From the NCBI GenBank assembly GCA_031292255.1, contig JARLHN010000016.1, positions 62,001 through 126,000 of the forward strand: 64,000 bases of DNA, in the 5' to 3' direction. Source of the stretch: Oryzomonas sp. (GTDB lineage Bacteria; Desulfobacterota; Desulfuromonadia; Geobacterales; Pseudopelobacteraceae). The position numbers and the translations under genes were made by a program. Shown in pieces: positions 20,511 to 28,565 of this stretch. How positions within the stretch are numbered: position 1 is the first letter of the stretch; every line of letters begins with the position of its first letter. The notes beneath the pieces are model-generated. The model did not search any database. It saw nothing but the letters and a program-made list of their open reading frames with translations, and was not told where the DNA came from.

Positions 20511-21605
20511 ATGGCATGTAAAAAGATCTTCATAGCCGCCACCGGCCAGCATTGCGGCAAGACCACCATCAGCCTGTCGCTCATGCACCTGGCGCGCAAA
20601 AAATATGACCGGGTCGGCTTCGTCAAGCCGATCGGCCCCAAGTGTATCGTGTACAACGGCCTGACCATGGATATGGATGCGGCCATGATGGCCAGCGTTT
20701 TCAGCCTGGATAGCGACGCGCATCTCATGTCGCCCATGACCCTCACCCCCGGCTCGACCAGGGAATTCCTGGATGGCAGGATCGCCCCGGAAGCCCCCCG
20801 CGCCCTTATCTACGGTGCGATCCGTGAACTGGAACAGAAATACGATTTTTTGATCATAGAAGGGGCGGGCCACGGCGGTGTCGGATCGGTAGTCGGGGTC
20901 AACAACGCCCAAGTGGCTACCATGGTGGGCGCGCCGGTGCTCATTGTTACCAACGGCGGTATCGGCAACGTGATTGATGCCGTGGAACTCAACCTTGCGC
21001 TGTATGAGCGGGAAAAGGCCGATGTCCGCGTGATCATGGCCAACAAACTGGTACCGGAAAAGCGCGAACGCTCCCTTGCCTACCTGAAGAAGGCCTTTGC
21101 CGGAACCGACCTGCTGGTCACGAGTGCCTTTGACTATAGTCCTATCCTGGCCCATCCGACCTTGCAGCATGTTTCCAAGATGCTCGGCCTGTCGCTCAAG
21201 GGAAATCCCGCAGACAAAAGCCGAATCTGCCACAACATCCAGTTGGGGGCGGCATCATCTCAGCGGGTCATCGACCATCTCGAAGATTCCACGCTGCTCA
21301 TCGTAACCAGTTCTCGGGACGAGTTGATAGTCACCGCCTCTTCGCTGCACCATATACCGGATTTCAGAAAGCTCTTGGCAGGCCTGGTCATCAGCGGGCA
21401 CGCCCCCATGTCTCGCATCACCAAGCAAATCCTCACCGACAGCAAGATCCCCTATATCCGCATCGAGGAGACATCTTCGGAGGTCTTCTACCGCCTCAGG
21501 GAACATGTCTCAAAGATCGGGCCGGACGACGTGGAAAAGATCGAACTGATAAATTCCATCTCTGAACAATGCATCGACTTCAAGGCTATCGATGCATTGT
21601 TGTAA
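20511..21605 (+). CDS. BioD-like P-loop ATPase with DRTGG-type domain (Pta N-terminal-like)
   Basis: A 364-residue protein. The N-terminal half is a dethiobiotin synthetase/CobQ-type P-loop domain, with IAATGQHCGKTTISLSL as Walker A (about 7-23), FLIIEGAGHGGVG as the switch, and ILIVTNGGIGNVIDAV. The C-terminal part resembles the DRTGG domain found in front of some phosphotransacetylases and CBS proteins, with ILVTSSRDE-like and LVISGHAPMSR segments. No acetyltransferase domain follows. The molecular role of such stand-alone proteins is unknown to me. It is preceded by the PilZ gene and followed by flbD. Confidence 0.75.
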   Translation: MACKKIFIAATGQHCGKTTISLSLMHLARKKYDRVGFVKPIGPKCIVYNGLTMDMDAAMMASVFSLDSDAHLMSPMTLTPGSTREFLDGRIAPEAPRALIYGAIRELEQKYDFLIIEGAGHGGVGSVVGVNNAQVATMVGAPVLIVTNGGIGNVIDAVELNLALYEREKADVRVIMANKLVPEKRERSLAYLKKAFAGTDLLVTSAFDYSPILAHPTLQHVSKMLGLSLKGNPADKSRICHNIQLGAASSQRVIDHLEDSTLLIVTSSRDELIVTASSLHHIPDFRKLLAGLVISGHAPMSRITKQILTDSKIPYIRIEETSSEVFYRLREHVSKIGPDDVEKIELINSISEQCIDFKAIDALL

Positions 21606-21704
21606 GCGATGAATAATGTGCGGTTCTTAATTTCAGGGAAAAAGTTCTTGACCTTACAGCGTTTTTGATATTTATAGACAAACATTCACATTTCCGGTGG
21701 TACT

Positions 21705-22025
21705 ATGATTTTTTTGACCCGCATGGACAAGCAGGTGATGTATGTTAACCCTGACCACATAGTCAGTATCGAGGAAACACCCGATACGGTCATCACACTC
21801 TTCAACGGCCATCGCTTCATTGTAAAGGAATCCGCCGTCGAAATAATCGACAGGGTCGTGTCGTACCGTGCCAGGATCATACGCCGCGCCGGGAGCGCCG
21901 TCGGTAAAAAGTACCTCACGAAGGTGAAAAAAGGCCTTTTCCGTAGCGCCACTCTGAACAGAAACCTTGCCATCGACAATCGCGGAGAGCAGGAACGCAG
22001 TCCATTTCACAGCCAGGAATTCTAG
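21705..22025 (+). CDS. flbD: FlbD family flagellar protein with an extended basic tail
   Basis: A 106-residue protein. The first 65 residues match FlbD: MIFLTRMDKQVMYVNPDHI, then IEETPDTVITLFNGHRFIVKES and IIDRVVSYR, given in pieces. FlbD proteins are usually about 60-75 residues. Here a Lys/Arg-rich tail of some 40 residues follows. The function is unclear, but the gene is linked to motA-motB in many bacteria, as it is here (three bases before motA). The start follows CCGGTGG. Confidence 0.85.
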   Translation: MIFLTRMDKQVMYVNPDHIVSIEETPDTVITLFNGHRFIVKESAVEIIDRVVSYRARIIRRAGSAVGKKYLTKVKKGLFRSATLNRNLAIDNRGEQERSPFHSQEF

Positions 22026-22028
22026 GAT

Positions 22029-22775
22029 ATGGATATAGCAACACTCATAGGTTTGTTAATGGGATTCGGGGCCATTTTCGGCGGCGCGGCGCTGGAAGGG
22101 CTGCACATGCAGGCGCTGATCCAGCCGACGGCGGCCATAATCGTGCTTGGCGGCACCTTTGGCGCAGCGTTCGTGAGCTTTCCTCTTGGCGCCATCATCA
22201 AGGCATTCAAGGATGTCAAAACTGCCTTCCTGCCACCCAAGGTCGATCATGAGGCGGTGGTCAAGGACATCATCAACTATGCCACCAAGGCGCGACGCAA
22301 CGGCCTCATCTCGCTGGAACAGGAGGCCCAGTCAGCCAGGGACCCCTTCATCAAAAAAGGGATTTCCCTGGTGGTTGACGGCATCGATCCCCAAAAACTG
22401 CGGGAAACCCTTGAGGCCGACATCATGTCCTACGAAGACCACACCAAGCACAGCGTCGAGTTTTTCGAAGCGGCCGGCGGCTATTCCCCCACCATCGGTA
22501 TCATCGGGGCCGTTCTCGGCCTGATCCACGTCATGAGCAACCTTTCCGACACATCCAAACTGGGGGCCGGCATCGCCGTGGCCTTCGTCGCCACCATCTA
22601 CGGCCTGATGACCGCCAATATCCTCTGTCTTCCCATAGCCAGCAAGCTGAAGATCCGCATGAAAGAGGAGGTGCTGCGCCGAGTCATGATACTGGAGGGA
22701 TTGATCGCCATCCAGAACGGCGAGAACCCGCACTTCATCGAACAGAAACTCAAAGCCTTCGTCGGCGCCCACTAA
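22029..22775 (+). CDS. motA: Flagellar motor stator protein MotA
   Basis: A 248-residue inner-membrane stator subunit. Four transmembrane segments are visible (about 1-20, 32-52, 150-172, 180-200). The cytoplasmic loop between the second and third pairs carries the charged residues that push on FliG. PTIGIIGAVLGLIHVM is the conserved third-helix segment with the proton-channel Pro. It is followed six bases later by motB. MotA5-MotB2 couples ion flow to flagellar rotation. Confidence 0.97.
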   Translation: MDIATLIGLLMGFGAIFGGAALEGLHMQALIQPTAAIIVLGGTFGAAFVSFPLGAIIKAFKDVKTAFLPPKVDHEAVVKDIINYATKARRNGLISLEQEAQSARDPFIKKGISLVVDGIDPQKLRETLEADIMSYEDHTKHSVEFFEAAGGYSPTIGIIGAVLGLIHVMSNLSDTSKLGAGIAVAFVATIYGLMTANILCLPIASKLKIRMKEEVLRRVMILEGLIAIQNGENPHFIEQKLKAFVGAH

Positions 22776-22781
22776 CCAATC

Positions 22782-23567
22782 ATGGCCCTGAAAAGAGAAC
22801 CGGAAAAGCATGCCAATCACGAACGCTGGCTTGTATCCTACGCCGACTTCATTACCCTTTTGTTCGCCGTCTTCACCACGCTGTACGCCATGTCCCAGAC
22901 CGACAAAAAGAAGGTCGAAGAGGTCATGCAATCGCTTCAGCAGTCCTTCGGCATGGTAACCGCCGGCGCGCCCGCGCCGAAGATCAACGTCATCCAGTCC
23001 AGAGCGATCAGCATCATACCGGCCATCAAGCCGGAGATGTCCATTGCCCCATCGGGAAGAGCCCACAACGGCCAGCTCCGCACCAGGGCCGAGGAAAAGG
23101 ATTTCCACCAGATCAAGTCTTCCATCGAGGCCTACCTGGTAAAACAGGGCGCCCAGGACAAGGTCAACCTCACCATCACCCGGCGGGGCCTGATCGTCAG
23201 CCTCAAGGAGGCAGGTTTTTTCGATTCCGGCCAGGCCCAGATCAAGCCGAGCGCCCATGAGTTGCTCAACACCATCGCCGAGGTCATGACCCAATACAAC
23301 AATCCCCTGCGGGTCGAGGGGCATACGGACAACGTCCCCATCAGCACCTCCCAGTTCCCTTCCAACTGGGAACTGTCCACTGCCCGCGCCACCAATGTCC
23401 TCAAGTACCTCATCAAATACTACGACGCCGAGCCCGAAACGATATCCGCCACCGGATACGGGGAATACCGGCCGGTCACGGACAACACCACGCCCGAAAA
23501 CCGCGCCAAGAACCGCCGCGTGGATATAGTCCTGCTCTCCGGAGAGGGCGAGCGCGGAGAGCCCTGA
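22782..23567 (+). CDS. motB: Flagellar motor stator protein MotB
   Basis: A 261-residue stator subunit. The short cytoplasmic N-terminus leads to the single transmembrane helix with WLVSYADFITLLFAVF, whose Asp is the ion-binding residue. After a plug and linker comes the OmpA-like peptidoglycan-binding domain (about 135-255) with VEGHTDNVPI and NRRVDIVLL. It is the last gene of the flbD-motA-motB unit. An inverted-repeat element starts just after the stop and may end transcription. Confidence 0.96.
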   Translation: MALKREPEKHANHERWLVSYADFITLLFAVFTTLYAMSQTDKKKVEEVMQSLQQSFGMVTAGAPAPKINVIQSRAISIIPAIKPEMSIAPSGRAHNGQLRTRAEEKDFHQIKSSIEAYLVKQGAQDKVNLTITRRGLIVSLKEAGFFDSGQAQIKPSAHELLNTIAEVMTQYNNPLRVEGHTDNVPISTSQFPSNWELSTARATNVLKYLIKYYDAEPETISATGYGEYRPVTDNTTPENRAKNRRVDIVLLSGEGERGEP

Positions 23568-23568
23568 G

Positions 23569-23689
23569 AGGTTGTTGAAAAACAGCCATCTCGCCGCCGT
23601 CCTCGAAAACCCTTTTGTGCGGCGTAGCGCTGCTACGCCTCCGCAGGGCATTCTGCGGGTGCGACGATCTGACTATTTTTGAACAACCT
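23569..23689. repeat. Inverted-repeat element after motB, family C
   Basis: 121 bases with ends aggttgttgaaaaac and its imperfect complement at 23674-23689. The centre holds a palindromic core gcgtagcgctgctacgc (about 23622-23638). The same core with flanks recurs at 37270-37294 between nifD and nifK. It carries no gene. Confidence 0.6.
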
Positions 23690-23837
23690 GAGTTTCGCCA
23701 TTCACACCTGCCGGCAATTCCTTATCACGTCAACCACGCCGTAGAATACTCCGCCGAAAATCGCCATCACCCCAACATGCGACACTTTCTGTCACACGTC
23801 AGTGCTATTGTTTCCTCATATGAAACGGGGGTGGCTT

Positions 23838-24023
23838 ATGGAACCGATGGTACTGTTGGGATTGATTGCAGTCGCGTATGGCGGGTATGTGGCGTGGCTT
23901 GACCTGCGGATGGATATTTCAGCCCTGTTCCCCCTCCGCGCCGCCAGGCAGGACGGACGCATAAGAGCCGGGGAGCGCCGTCTGCAATCGCCGATCAAGA
24001 AGGTGGCGGGGGTGTACGTTTGA
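23838..24023 (+). CDS. Possible small membrane protein
   Basis: A 61-residue frame. It begins MEPMVLLGLIAVAYGGYVAWL, a clean single transmembrane segment, followed by a basic cytoplasmic tail. A GGGGTGG site lies just before the ATG. It overlaps the 3' end of ttcA on the other strand by about 105 bases. I recognise no family. It could be real because of the membrane segment and ribosome site, or a chance frame. Confidence 0.3.
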   Translation: MEPMVLLGLIAVAYGGYVAWLDLRMDISALFPLRAARQDGRIRAGERRLQSPIKKVAGVYV

Positions 24024-24749
24024 AATCGCCTTCAACAGGCTGTTCTTTACATGGGGGATATCCTGTTCGAGCTCTTTCAAGAGCCTTTTCATCCGCTTGC
24101 GTTGCAGGTCGGCCGTGCCGCAGACCGGGCAACAGCAACAAACCACCGGCAACCCGGCTTCGTGGGAAAAGCGGATGATATCCTTCTCGGGCAGATACAC
24201 AAGCGGCCTGATCACCACGGTCTCGCCATTGTCCGCCAGCATGGAGGCCGCCATGGACTTGAGGGAGCCGACAAAAAACTGGTTCAACAGCAGGGTTTCG
24301 ATGAAATCGTCCTGGTGGTGCCCCAAGGCCAGCTTGTTGCACCCCAGGTCACGGGCCGTCGTGTAGAGAGCCCCGCGCTTGAACCGCGCGCAGATCGAAC
24401 AGTAGGATGAACCGGGCCGGCGTTTTTCCTGAATGAGGGCATAGTGCCCGGTCGGCACCATGCGGTAGGTAAACCCGTTCTCCCGCAGGAACCGCTCGAT
24501 GACGTCCGTGCGGTAACCGGGATAGCCGGAATCGATATTGACCGCCACGATCTCGAATGAAATGGGCGCGCGCCGCCGCAACTCCTCCAGCAGAAGCAGC
24601 AAGGTGTAGGAATCCTTGCCCCCCGACACTGCCACGGCAACGCGGTCCCCTTCTTCGATCAGGCCGAAGTCGGCAACGGCCCGGCCGATTCCATGCCGCA
24701 ACTTCCTGAGGAGCCGGCTGTCTTTGAATTCGTCAAGCGCTATAGTCAT
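23919..24749 (-). CDS. ttcA: tRNA 2-thiocytidine biosynthesis protein TtcA family
   Basis: A 276-residue PP-loop ATPase. The ATP-binding motif is VAVSGGKDSYTLL (about 38-50). Two CxxC pairs, YCSIC near 116-120 and CPVC near 208-211, hold the [4Fe-4S] cluster used to place sulfur on cytidine 32 of tRNA. LGHHQDDFIETLLLN is the family's conserved helix. The second cysteine pair lies in an unusual run of four Cys before Pro. A family A repeat element abuts its start codon. Confidence 0.92.
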   Translation of the reverse strand: MTIALDEFKDSRLLRKLRHGIGRAVADFGLIEEGDRVAVAVSGGKDSYTLLLLLEELRRRAPISFEIVAVNIDSGYPGYRTDVIERFLRENGFTYRMVPTGHYALIQEKRRPGSSYCSICARFKRGALYTTARDLGCNKLALGHHQDDFIETLLLNQFFVGSLKSMAASMLADNGETVVIRPLVYLPEKDIIRFSHEAGLPVVCCCCPVCGTADLQRKRMKRLLKELEQDIPHVKNSLLKAISNVHPRHLLDRRLQTALPGSYASVLPGGAEGEQG

Positions 24750-24875
24750 AATTCCGGCTTCAAATAAAAGATGACATCAAGGCGGCGAGGATCGAGGCGA
24801 CGAAGGCGTACAGGTAGTGCGTTGAGGAGCCGAAGACGAGCCAACGACGATGCCGCTTTGATTTGGAATTGGGAT
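24750..24875. repeat. Dispersed 126-bp inverted-repeat element, family A, copy 2
   Basis: It fills the gap between metX and ttcA. The internal block ttgaggagccgaagacgagc and the right end tttgatttggaattgg are shared with copy 3 (44299-44424). The left end is more worn than in copy 3. Confidence 0.75.
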
Positions 24876-24879
24876 AACG

Positions 24880-25995
24880 TCAACTGGTCGCGTCCCGTTC
24901 CACGCGGGCGAAGAACTCCCGTACCATGGGAGCGAAGGTCCCGTGCTCCAGCAGGAAGGCGTCGTGGCCGTAGGCGGACGGGATAAGGTGATATTCAACC
25001 GGCTTCCCCATATCGCGCAGACAATCGACCATCTCCTCCGTCTGATAGGGGGGATAGAGCCAGTCGGAGGTGAATGCGAAGAACTGCAAAGGCGCAACCA
25101 CCTGGGCAAAGGCCTCGACCATTGATTCGAACCCCAGGGCCACGTCATAGAGGTCCAGGGCCTTTGCCAGGTACAGGAATGAATTGGCGTCGAAACGGTC
25201 CACAAAGTTGTAGCCGTTGTAGTTCAGGTAACGTTCAACTTCGAACTGGCCGAAAAAATCGAACTGGCCGTCCTTGGCGGAAAAGCGCCGGCCGAACTTC
25301 GCGTTCATGGACTCGTCCGACAGAAACGTGATGTGGCCGATGCCGCGGGCCAGGGCCAAGCCGTCCTTGGGATTGTGTTTATACTCTCCCTTGCGCCAGG
25401 TGGGGTCGTTGAAAATGGCCCAACGGGCCACGGCGTTGAGAGCAATGGCCTGGGGAGAAGGGCGCGGCGTAGTCGCCAGCACGATGGCCGAGGCAATGCT
25501 CCCGGGATACTGGATGGCCCACTCCAGGGCCTGCATCCCCCCCATGCTGCCCCCCATGACGCACTGGAGCTTCTCGATGCCGAGAGCATCGATCAACAGC
25601 TTCTGGGCGCGCACCATGTCACGCACGGTCACGACCGGAAAGGTGAGATTATAACGTTTCCCGGTTTTTGGGTTAATGGACGTGGGGCCGGTGGAGCCGA
25701 GACACGAGCCGATCACGTTGGAACAGATCACGCAATAACGGTCGGTGTCCAGCAGGCGGCCCGGTCCGACGACGGCATCCCACCAGCCCGGCTTGGTGTC
25801 CTCTTCCCGATGTTTTCCGGCCAGATGGGCATCTCCGGTCCAGGCGTGCTCCACCAGGATGGCGTTGGACCGGGATTCGTTGAGCCTGCCGTAGGTCTCG
25901 TAAACGAGCGTGATAGGAGCAAGGATGCGGCCGCTGTCCAGCTTGATGCCGGACTCGAAGGCTATGGATTGTTCCGTGACAATGCCGACGGACAT
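24880..25995 (-). CDS. metX: Homoserine O-acetyltransferase
   Basis: A 371-residue alpha/beta-hydrolase enzyme that acetylates homoserine at the start of direct-sulfhydrylation methionine synthesis. The nucleophile elbow is [13 protein letters not shown] near residue 145. The catalytic Asp lies in the late strand region and the catalytic His is in [11 protein letters not shown] near residue 340. It is a single gene controlled by a SAM-I riboswitch whose terminator ends next to the start codon. No metY is adjacent in the window. Confidence 0.95.
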   Translation of the reverse strand: MSVGIVTEQSIAFESGIKLDSGRILAPITLVYETYGRLNESRSNAILVEHAWTGDAHLAGKHREEDTKPGWWDAVVGPGRLLDTDRYCVICSNVIGSCLGSTGPTSINPKTGKRYNLTFPVVTVRDMVRAQKLLIDALGIEKLQCVMGGSMGGMQALEWAIQYPGSIASAIVLATTPRPSPQAIALNAVARWAIFNDPTWRKGEYKHNPKDGLALARGIGHITFLSDESMNAKFGRRFSAKDGQFDFFGQFEVERYLNYNGYNFVDRFDANSFLYLAKALDLYDVALGFESMVEAFAQVVAPLQFFAFTSDWLYPPYQTEEMVDCLRDMGKPVEYHLIPSAYGHDAFLLEHGTFAPMVREFFARVERDATS

Positions 25996-26000
25996 GAAAA

Positions 26001-26030
26001 AACCCCTTCACACGGTACGACGAAGGGGCT
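26001..26030 (-). terminator. Terminator of the metX SAM riboswitch
   Basis: On the minus strand a CCCCTTC/GAAGGGG hairpin (26003-26009 with 26022-26028) is followed by six T and then, almost at once, the metX ATG. The descending arm also supplies the purine-rich ribosome site, so the same hairpin could block both transcription and translation. Confidence 0.8.
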
Positions 26031-26049
26031 GTAACGCTACGTTCACAGC

Positions 26050-26152
26050 GCACCCCTCATCTTTGCCTTTCGGCAGGAATTAGCACCTGACGCCTCATTG
26101 GCCGGTTGCTGTGGCTTCGCAGGGCCTTTCCCTCCGCCACTCTCGATAAGCA
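26050..26152 (-). promoter_or_regulatory. SAM-I (S-box) riboswitch
   Basis: Read on the minus strand it has the S-box order of conserved segments: CTTATCGAGAG, GGCGGAGGGA, GGCCC, GAAGCC, CAGCAACC, AGGTGCTAATTCC, and AGATGAGG. It lies 55 bases upstream of metX and should shut metX off when S-adenosylmethionine is high. The other part of 26153-26351 holds no gene. Confidence 0.95.
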
Positions 26153-26351
26153 GGTCTATTGGTCGAGAATAATGGAAGGACGTGAGCATTGTCAACCAAA
26201 TATGCTCCTTAATCCATGACAACTGGGCGGCGGAACGGACGACATGCCGGACAAGCCGATGCGGCGCCAATTTATCTGGAAATGGTGCTGGGCATCTGAT
26301 ATAAAACATACTGGAATCATGAAGGATCAAGCACGAATGAGGAGGATGTGA

Positions 26352-27311
26352 ATGAAACGACTGCTCTTGCTGCCTCTTTTGGCGTTGATGTTCGGCTGCG
26401 CCCAGAACCATTTCAATGTCCCAACGGAACATTTTGCCGCAAAGGTCAAGGTGCTCGGCGTTGCCCCCATCATCGTCGATGTGAACTCCGACATCAGGCA
26501 TCCGGAGAAAGACCGGCTTGTTGCCCTGCTTGCGGACATGAACCGCAAGTATGAACAGCAACTCGTCCGCAAGCTCAAGGTGACCGGCGACTTCTACACC
26601 GTGGTGCTCCTGGACGGCGAACCGCAGCGCATCTTCGACAACCTCTACTTCCGTAGCGAAAAGCGTGATGACGCAACGATACGGTATAACAAATATTTCT
26701 GGAAAACCGATGAACTGCGGGATTATCTCAAGAAGAACAACCTGGACGCCGTCATGCTGCTGGTGGTCAGCGGCCTTACCCAGAACGAGAAGGTGTATTC
26801 CAACACGCTGCTGTCGTCCCGGACCAGCGACTATAACAATCTCATCCTGACCGCTCAGATTCTGGATGGCGACGGCACCATCCTCTGGGAATACCCCAAC
26901 TTTCGCGATAGTATCCTGGCATATTCACCCCTGATAAACCTCCAGTATCCCGATTTCAACGAGGCGGAGGCCAACTTTTCCGGCGAGGCGGACCTGAAGT
27001 TCAAAACCATCGACGGCATCAGGCGGACGCTGGACCAGAGACGAAAAGACCTCTTGATGCGGGAAACCCAGGAATCGGAGGTCTACGGCAAACAGTTCGA
27101 CGATATCGTTTCCCTTCTGAAATATGACGCCGACGAGGAAAAAAAGGATGCCGCACCGATCAATAAACCGGCGCCACAGCCGGAACAGCCGAAGCCGGCT
27201 GAACAGGCCGCCAAGCCCGCCGGGATAAGCCCGCCGGCCGCCGAGCCGCCGGCTGCTCCGGCGGCTCCGGCCACCGATGAGATCGTCCCCGCCAAAGGGG
27301 GCACGCTCTGA
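26352..27311 (+). CDS. Lipoprotein with proline-rich C-terminus, function unknown
   Basis: A 319-residue protein with a lipoprotein signal: LLALMFGC places the lipidated Cys at residue 16. The body (about 25-235) is a mixed alpha/beta domain with no motif that I can name. It includes segments such as LKKNNLDAVMLLVVSGL and GDGTILWEYPNF. The last 50 residues are a Pro/Ala/Glu-rich tail of AAP and PEQP repeats, likely extended. AGGAGG precedes the ATG. It is monocistronic with its own terminator. It is probably anchored to a membrane facing the periplasm. Confidence 0.75.
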   Translation: MKRLLLLPLLALMFGCAQNHFNVPTEHFAAKVKVLGVAPIIVDVNSDIRHPEKDRLVALLADMNRKYEQQLVRKLKVTGDFYTVVLLDGEPQRIFDNLYFRSEKRDDATIRYNKYFWKTDELRDYLKKNNLDAVMLLVVSGLTQNEKVYSNTLLSSRTSDYNNLILTAQILDGDGTILWEYPNFRDSILAYSPLINLQYPDFNEAEANFSGEADLKFKTIDGIRRTLDQRRKDLLMRETQESEVYGKQFDDIVSLLKYDADEEKKDAAPINKPAPQPEQPKPAEQAAKPAGISPPAAEPPAAPAAPATDEIVPAKGGTL

Positions 27312-27373
27312 AATAGGCTAGGCGTAAGGGGAGAATGATTCGTCGAGAACGAAGTTCTTTCATCTGAATGGTA

Positions 27374-27420
27374 AAGGCCGTGTTGATCAACTTAGGTTGA
27401 TCGCACGGCCTTTTTATTTT
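27374..27420 (+). terminator. Intrinsic terminator of the lipoprotein gene
   Basis: A stem of aaggccgtg (27374-27382) and cacggcctt (27404-27412), extended inward by the pair ttgatcaa/ttgatcg, is followed by a T-rich tract. Confidence 0.85.
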
Positions 27421-27540
27421 GGGTGTTCAGCATCAATGTTTGTGACAAGTAGTTATTATGATTGGCACACAACGCTTTTCAATATAAATCTGACTACCTG
27501 GGAAATATATTGAAAATCGTTATGTTGCTTGACTTTATTT

Positions 27541-27870
27541 TCAGCGCAGCACCCACTGGTGCAGGAGCGCACCTCCCAGCCACAGGGCGCCCCCCATGCC
27601 CAACGCCGCCGGCAGTCCCATCCCCTTCCGCAGGCAGAGGCACGCCGCGGCAAAAAAAGCGCCGGTGGGCACCAAGCCCCACAGTGCACCCTTGATATAG
27701 CCGGTGATGAGTGCCCCGTCTCCCGGCCGGTCCGTGGCCAGCCAAGCCAGGACGATCAGGCTGATGAGCGGCATGGTGGCGATCAGTCCCACCAGGGAGG
27801 GGATGCGTTTGCCCAGCAGCACGCAGGCTATGATGATGAGATTGGCTGCGGCGAGTTTCAGCAGGAACAT
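27541..27870 (-). CDS. Small membrane protein, DUF3147/GlpM-like
   Basis: A 109-residue protein with about four transmembrane segments (roughly 2-20, 27-45, 55-75, 85-105) and an overall pattern like GlpM/DUF3147 inner-membrane proteins. No catalytic motif is visible. It overlaps the end of the cobalamin methyltransferase gene by 13 bases, so it is probably translated from the same messenger. Its role is unknown. The family assignment rests on size and membrane pattern and is tentative. Confidence 0.6.
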   Translation of the reverse strand: MFLLKLAAANLIIIACVLLGKRIPSLVGLIATMPLISLIVLAWLATDRPGDGALITGYIKGALWGLVPTGAFFAAACLCLRKGMGLPAALGMGGALWLGGALLHQWVLR

Positions 27871-28565
27871 CTGATGATCATCAACGAGAGATAGTCGGGC
27901 GCATGGGCGGCGATCTCGGCAAAATCGGTCAGCACCTTCTGGCGGTCGCTCCCGACCCGCTCCACAAAGACCGTACTCCGTTCGCGGCCCATCTGCCGGA
28001 TAAGCTCCAGGATATCCCCAAAGACCGGCTTGACCTTGAGCAACACGACCGTTTCGAACTTCGCCAGGGCCTCGGCGATCTTGTCCATGCCGGCGGTGGC
28101 GGGGATGACCGCCATCTTCTCGTCAGCCTCCACCAGCGGTACGCCGGCCTCGGCCGCGGAGGCATTGACACTGGAGATGCCGGGAACTATCTCGATGGGG
28201 ACATGGGGGCAGATCTCCCGCAGGATGCGCAGCAGGTAAATAAACGTGGAATAGAACAGCGGGTCGCCGATGGTGACAAAGGCCACGTCCTGTCCGGCCT
28301 GGGTCCGTGCGGCGATCAGGGCCGCCGCTTCCTGCCAGGCGGGAATCAAACGGGCCCTGTCCGAGGTCATGGGAAACTGGTGGACAATGACCTCCTGGCG
28401 GCTTTCATCCAAAAACTCGCGAATCGTCGCCAAGGCGACGCTGGCCTCGGAGGGATTGGACACCGGCGCCAGGATCACGTCCGCACTGCGCAGGATACGC
28501 TCGGCCTTGCGGGTCAGCAGCTCGGGATCGCCGGGACCGACTCCCACGGCGTAAATCGTCGCCAC
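27858..28565 (-). CDS. cobI: Precorrin-2/cobalt-factor II C20-methyltransferase
   Basis: A 235-residue SAM-dependent tetrapyrrole methylase of the CobI/CbiL type. YAVGVGPGDPELLTRKA at the N-terminus, IGDPLFYSTFIYLLR near residue 95 and IVPGISSVNASAAEAG near 130 are family motifs. It adds the C20 methyl group during corrin-ring synthesis. The start is GTG at 28565, whose G is shared with the TAG stop of the upstream cbiET gene, a typical coupled overlap. The longer upstream frame is out of phase with cbiET and is not coding. Confidence 0.92.
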   Translation of the reverse strand: MATIYAVGVGPGDPELLTRKAERILRSADVILAPVSNPSEASVALATIREFLDESRQEVIVHQFPMTSDRARLIPAWQEAAALIAARTQAGQDVAFVTIGDPLFYSTFIYLLRILREICPHVPIEIVPGISSVNASAAEAGVPLVEADEKMAVIPATAGMDKIAEALAKFETVVLLKVKPVFGDILELIRQMGRERSTVFVERVGSDRQKVLTDFAEIAAHAPDYLSLMIIRCSC

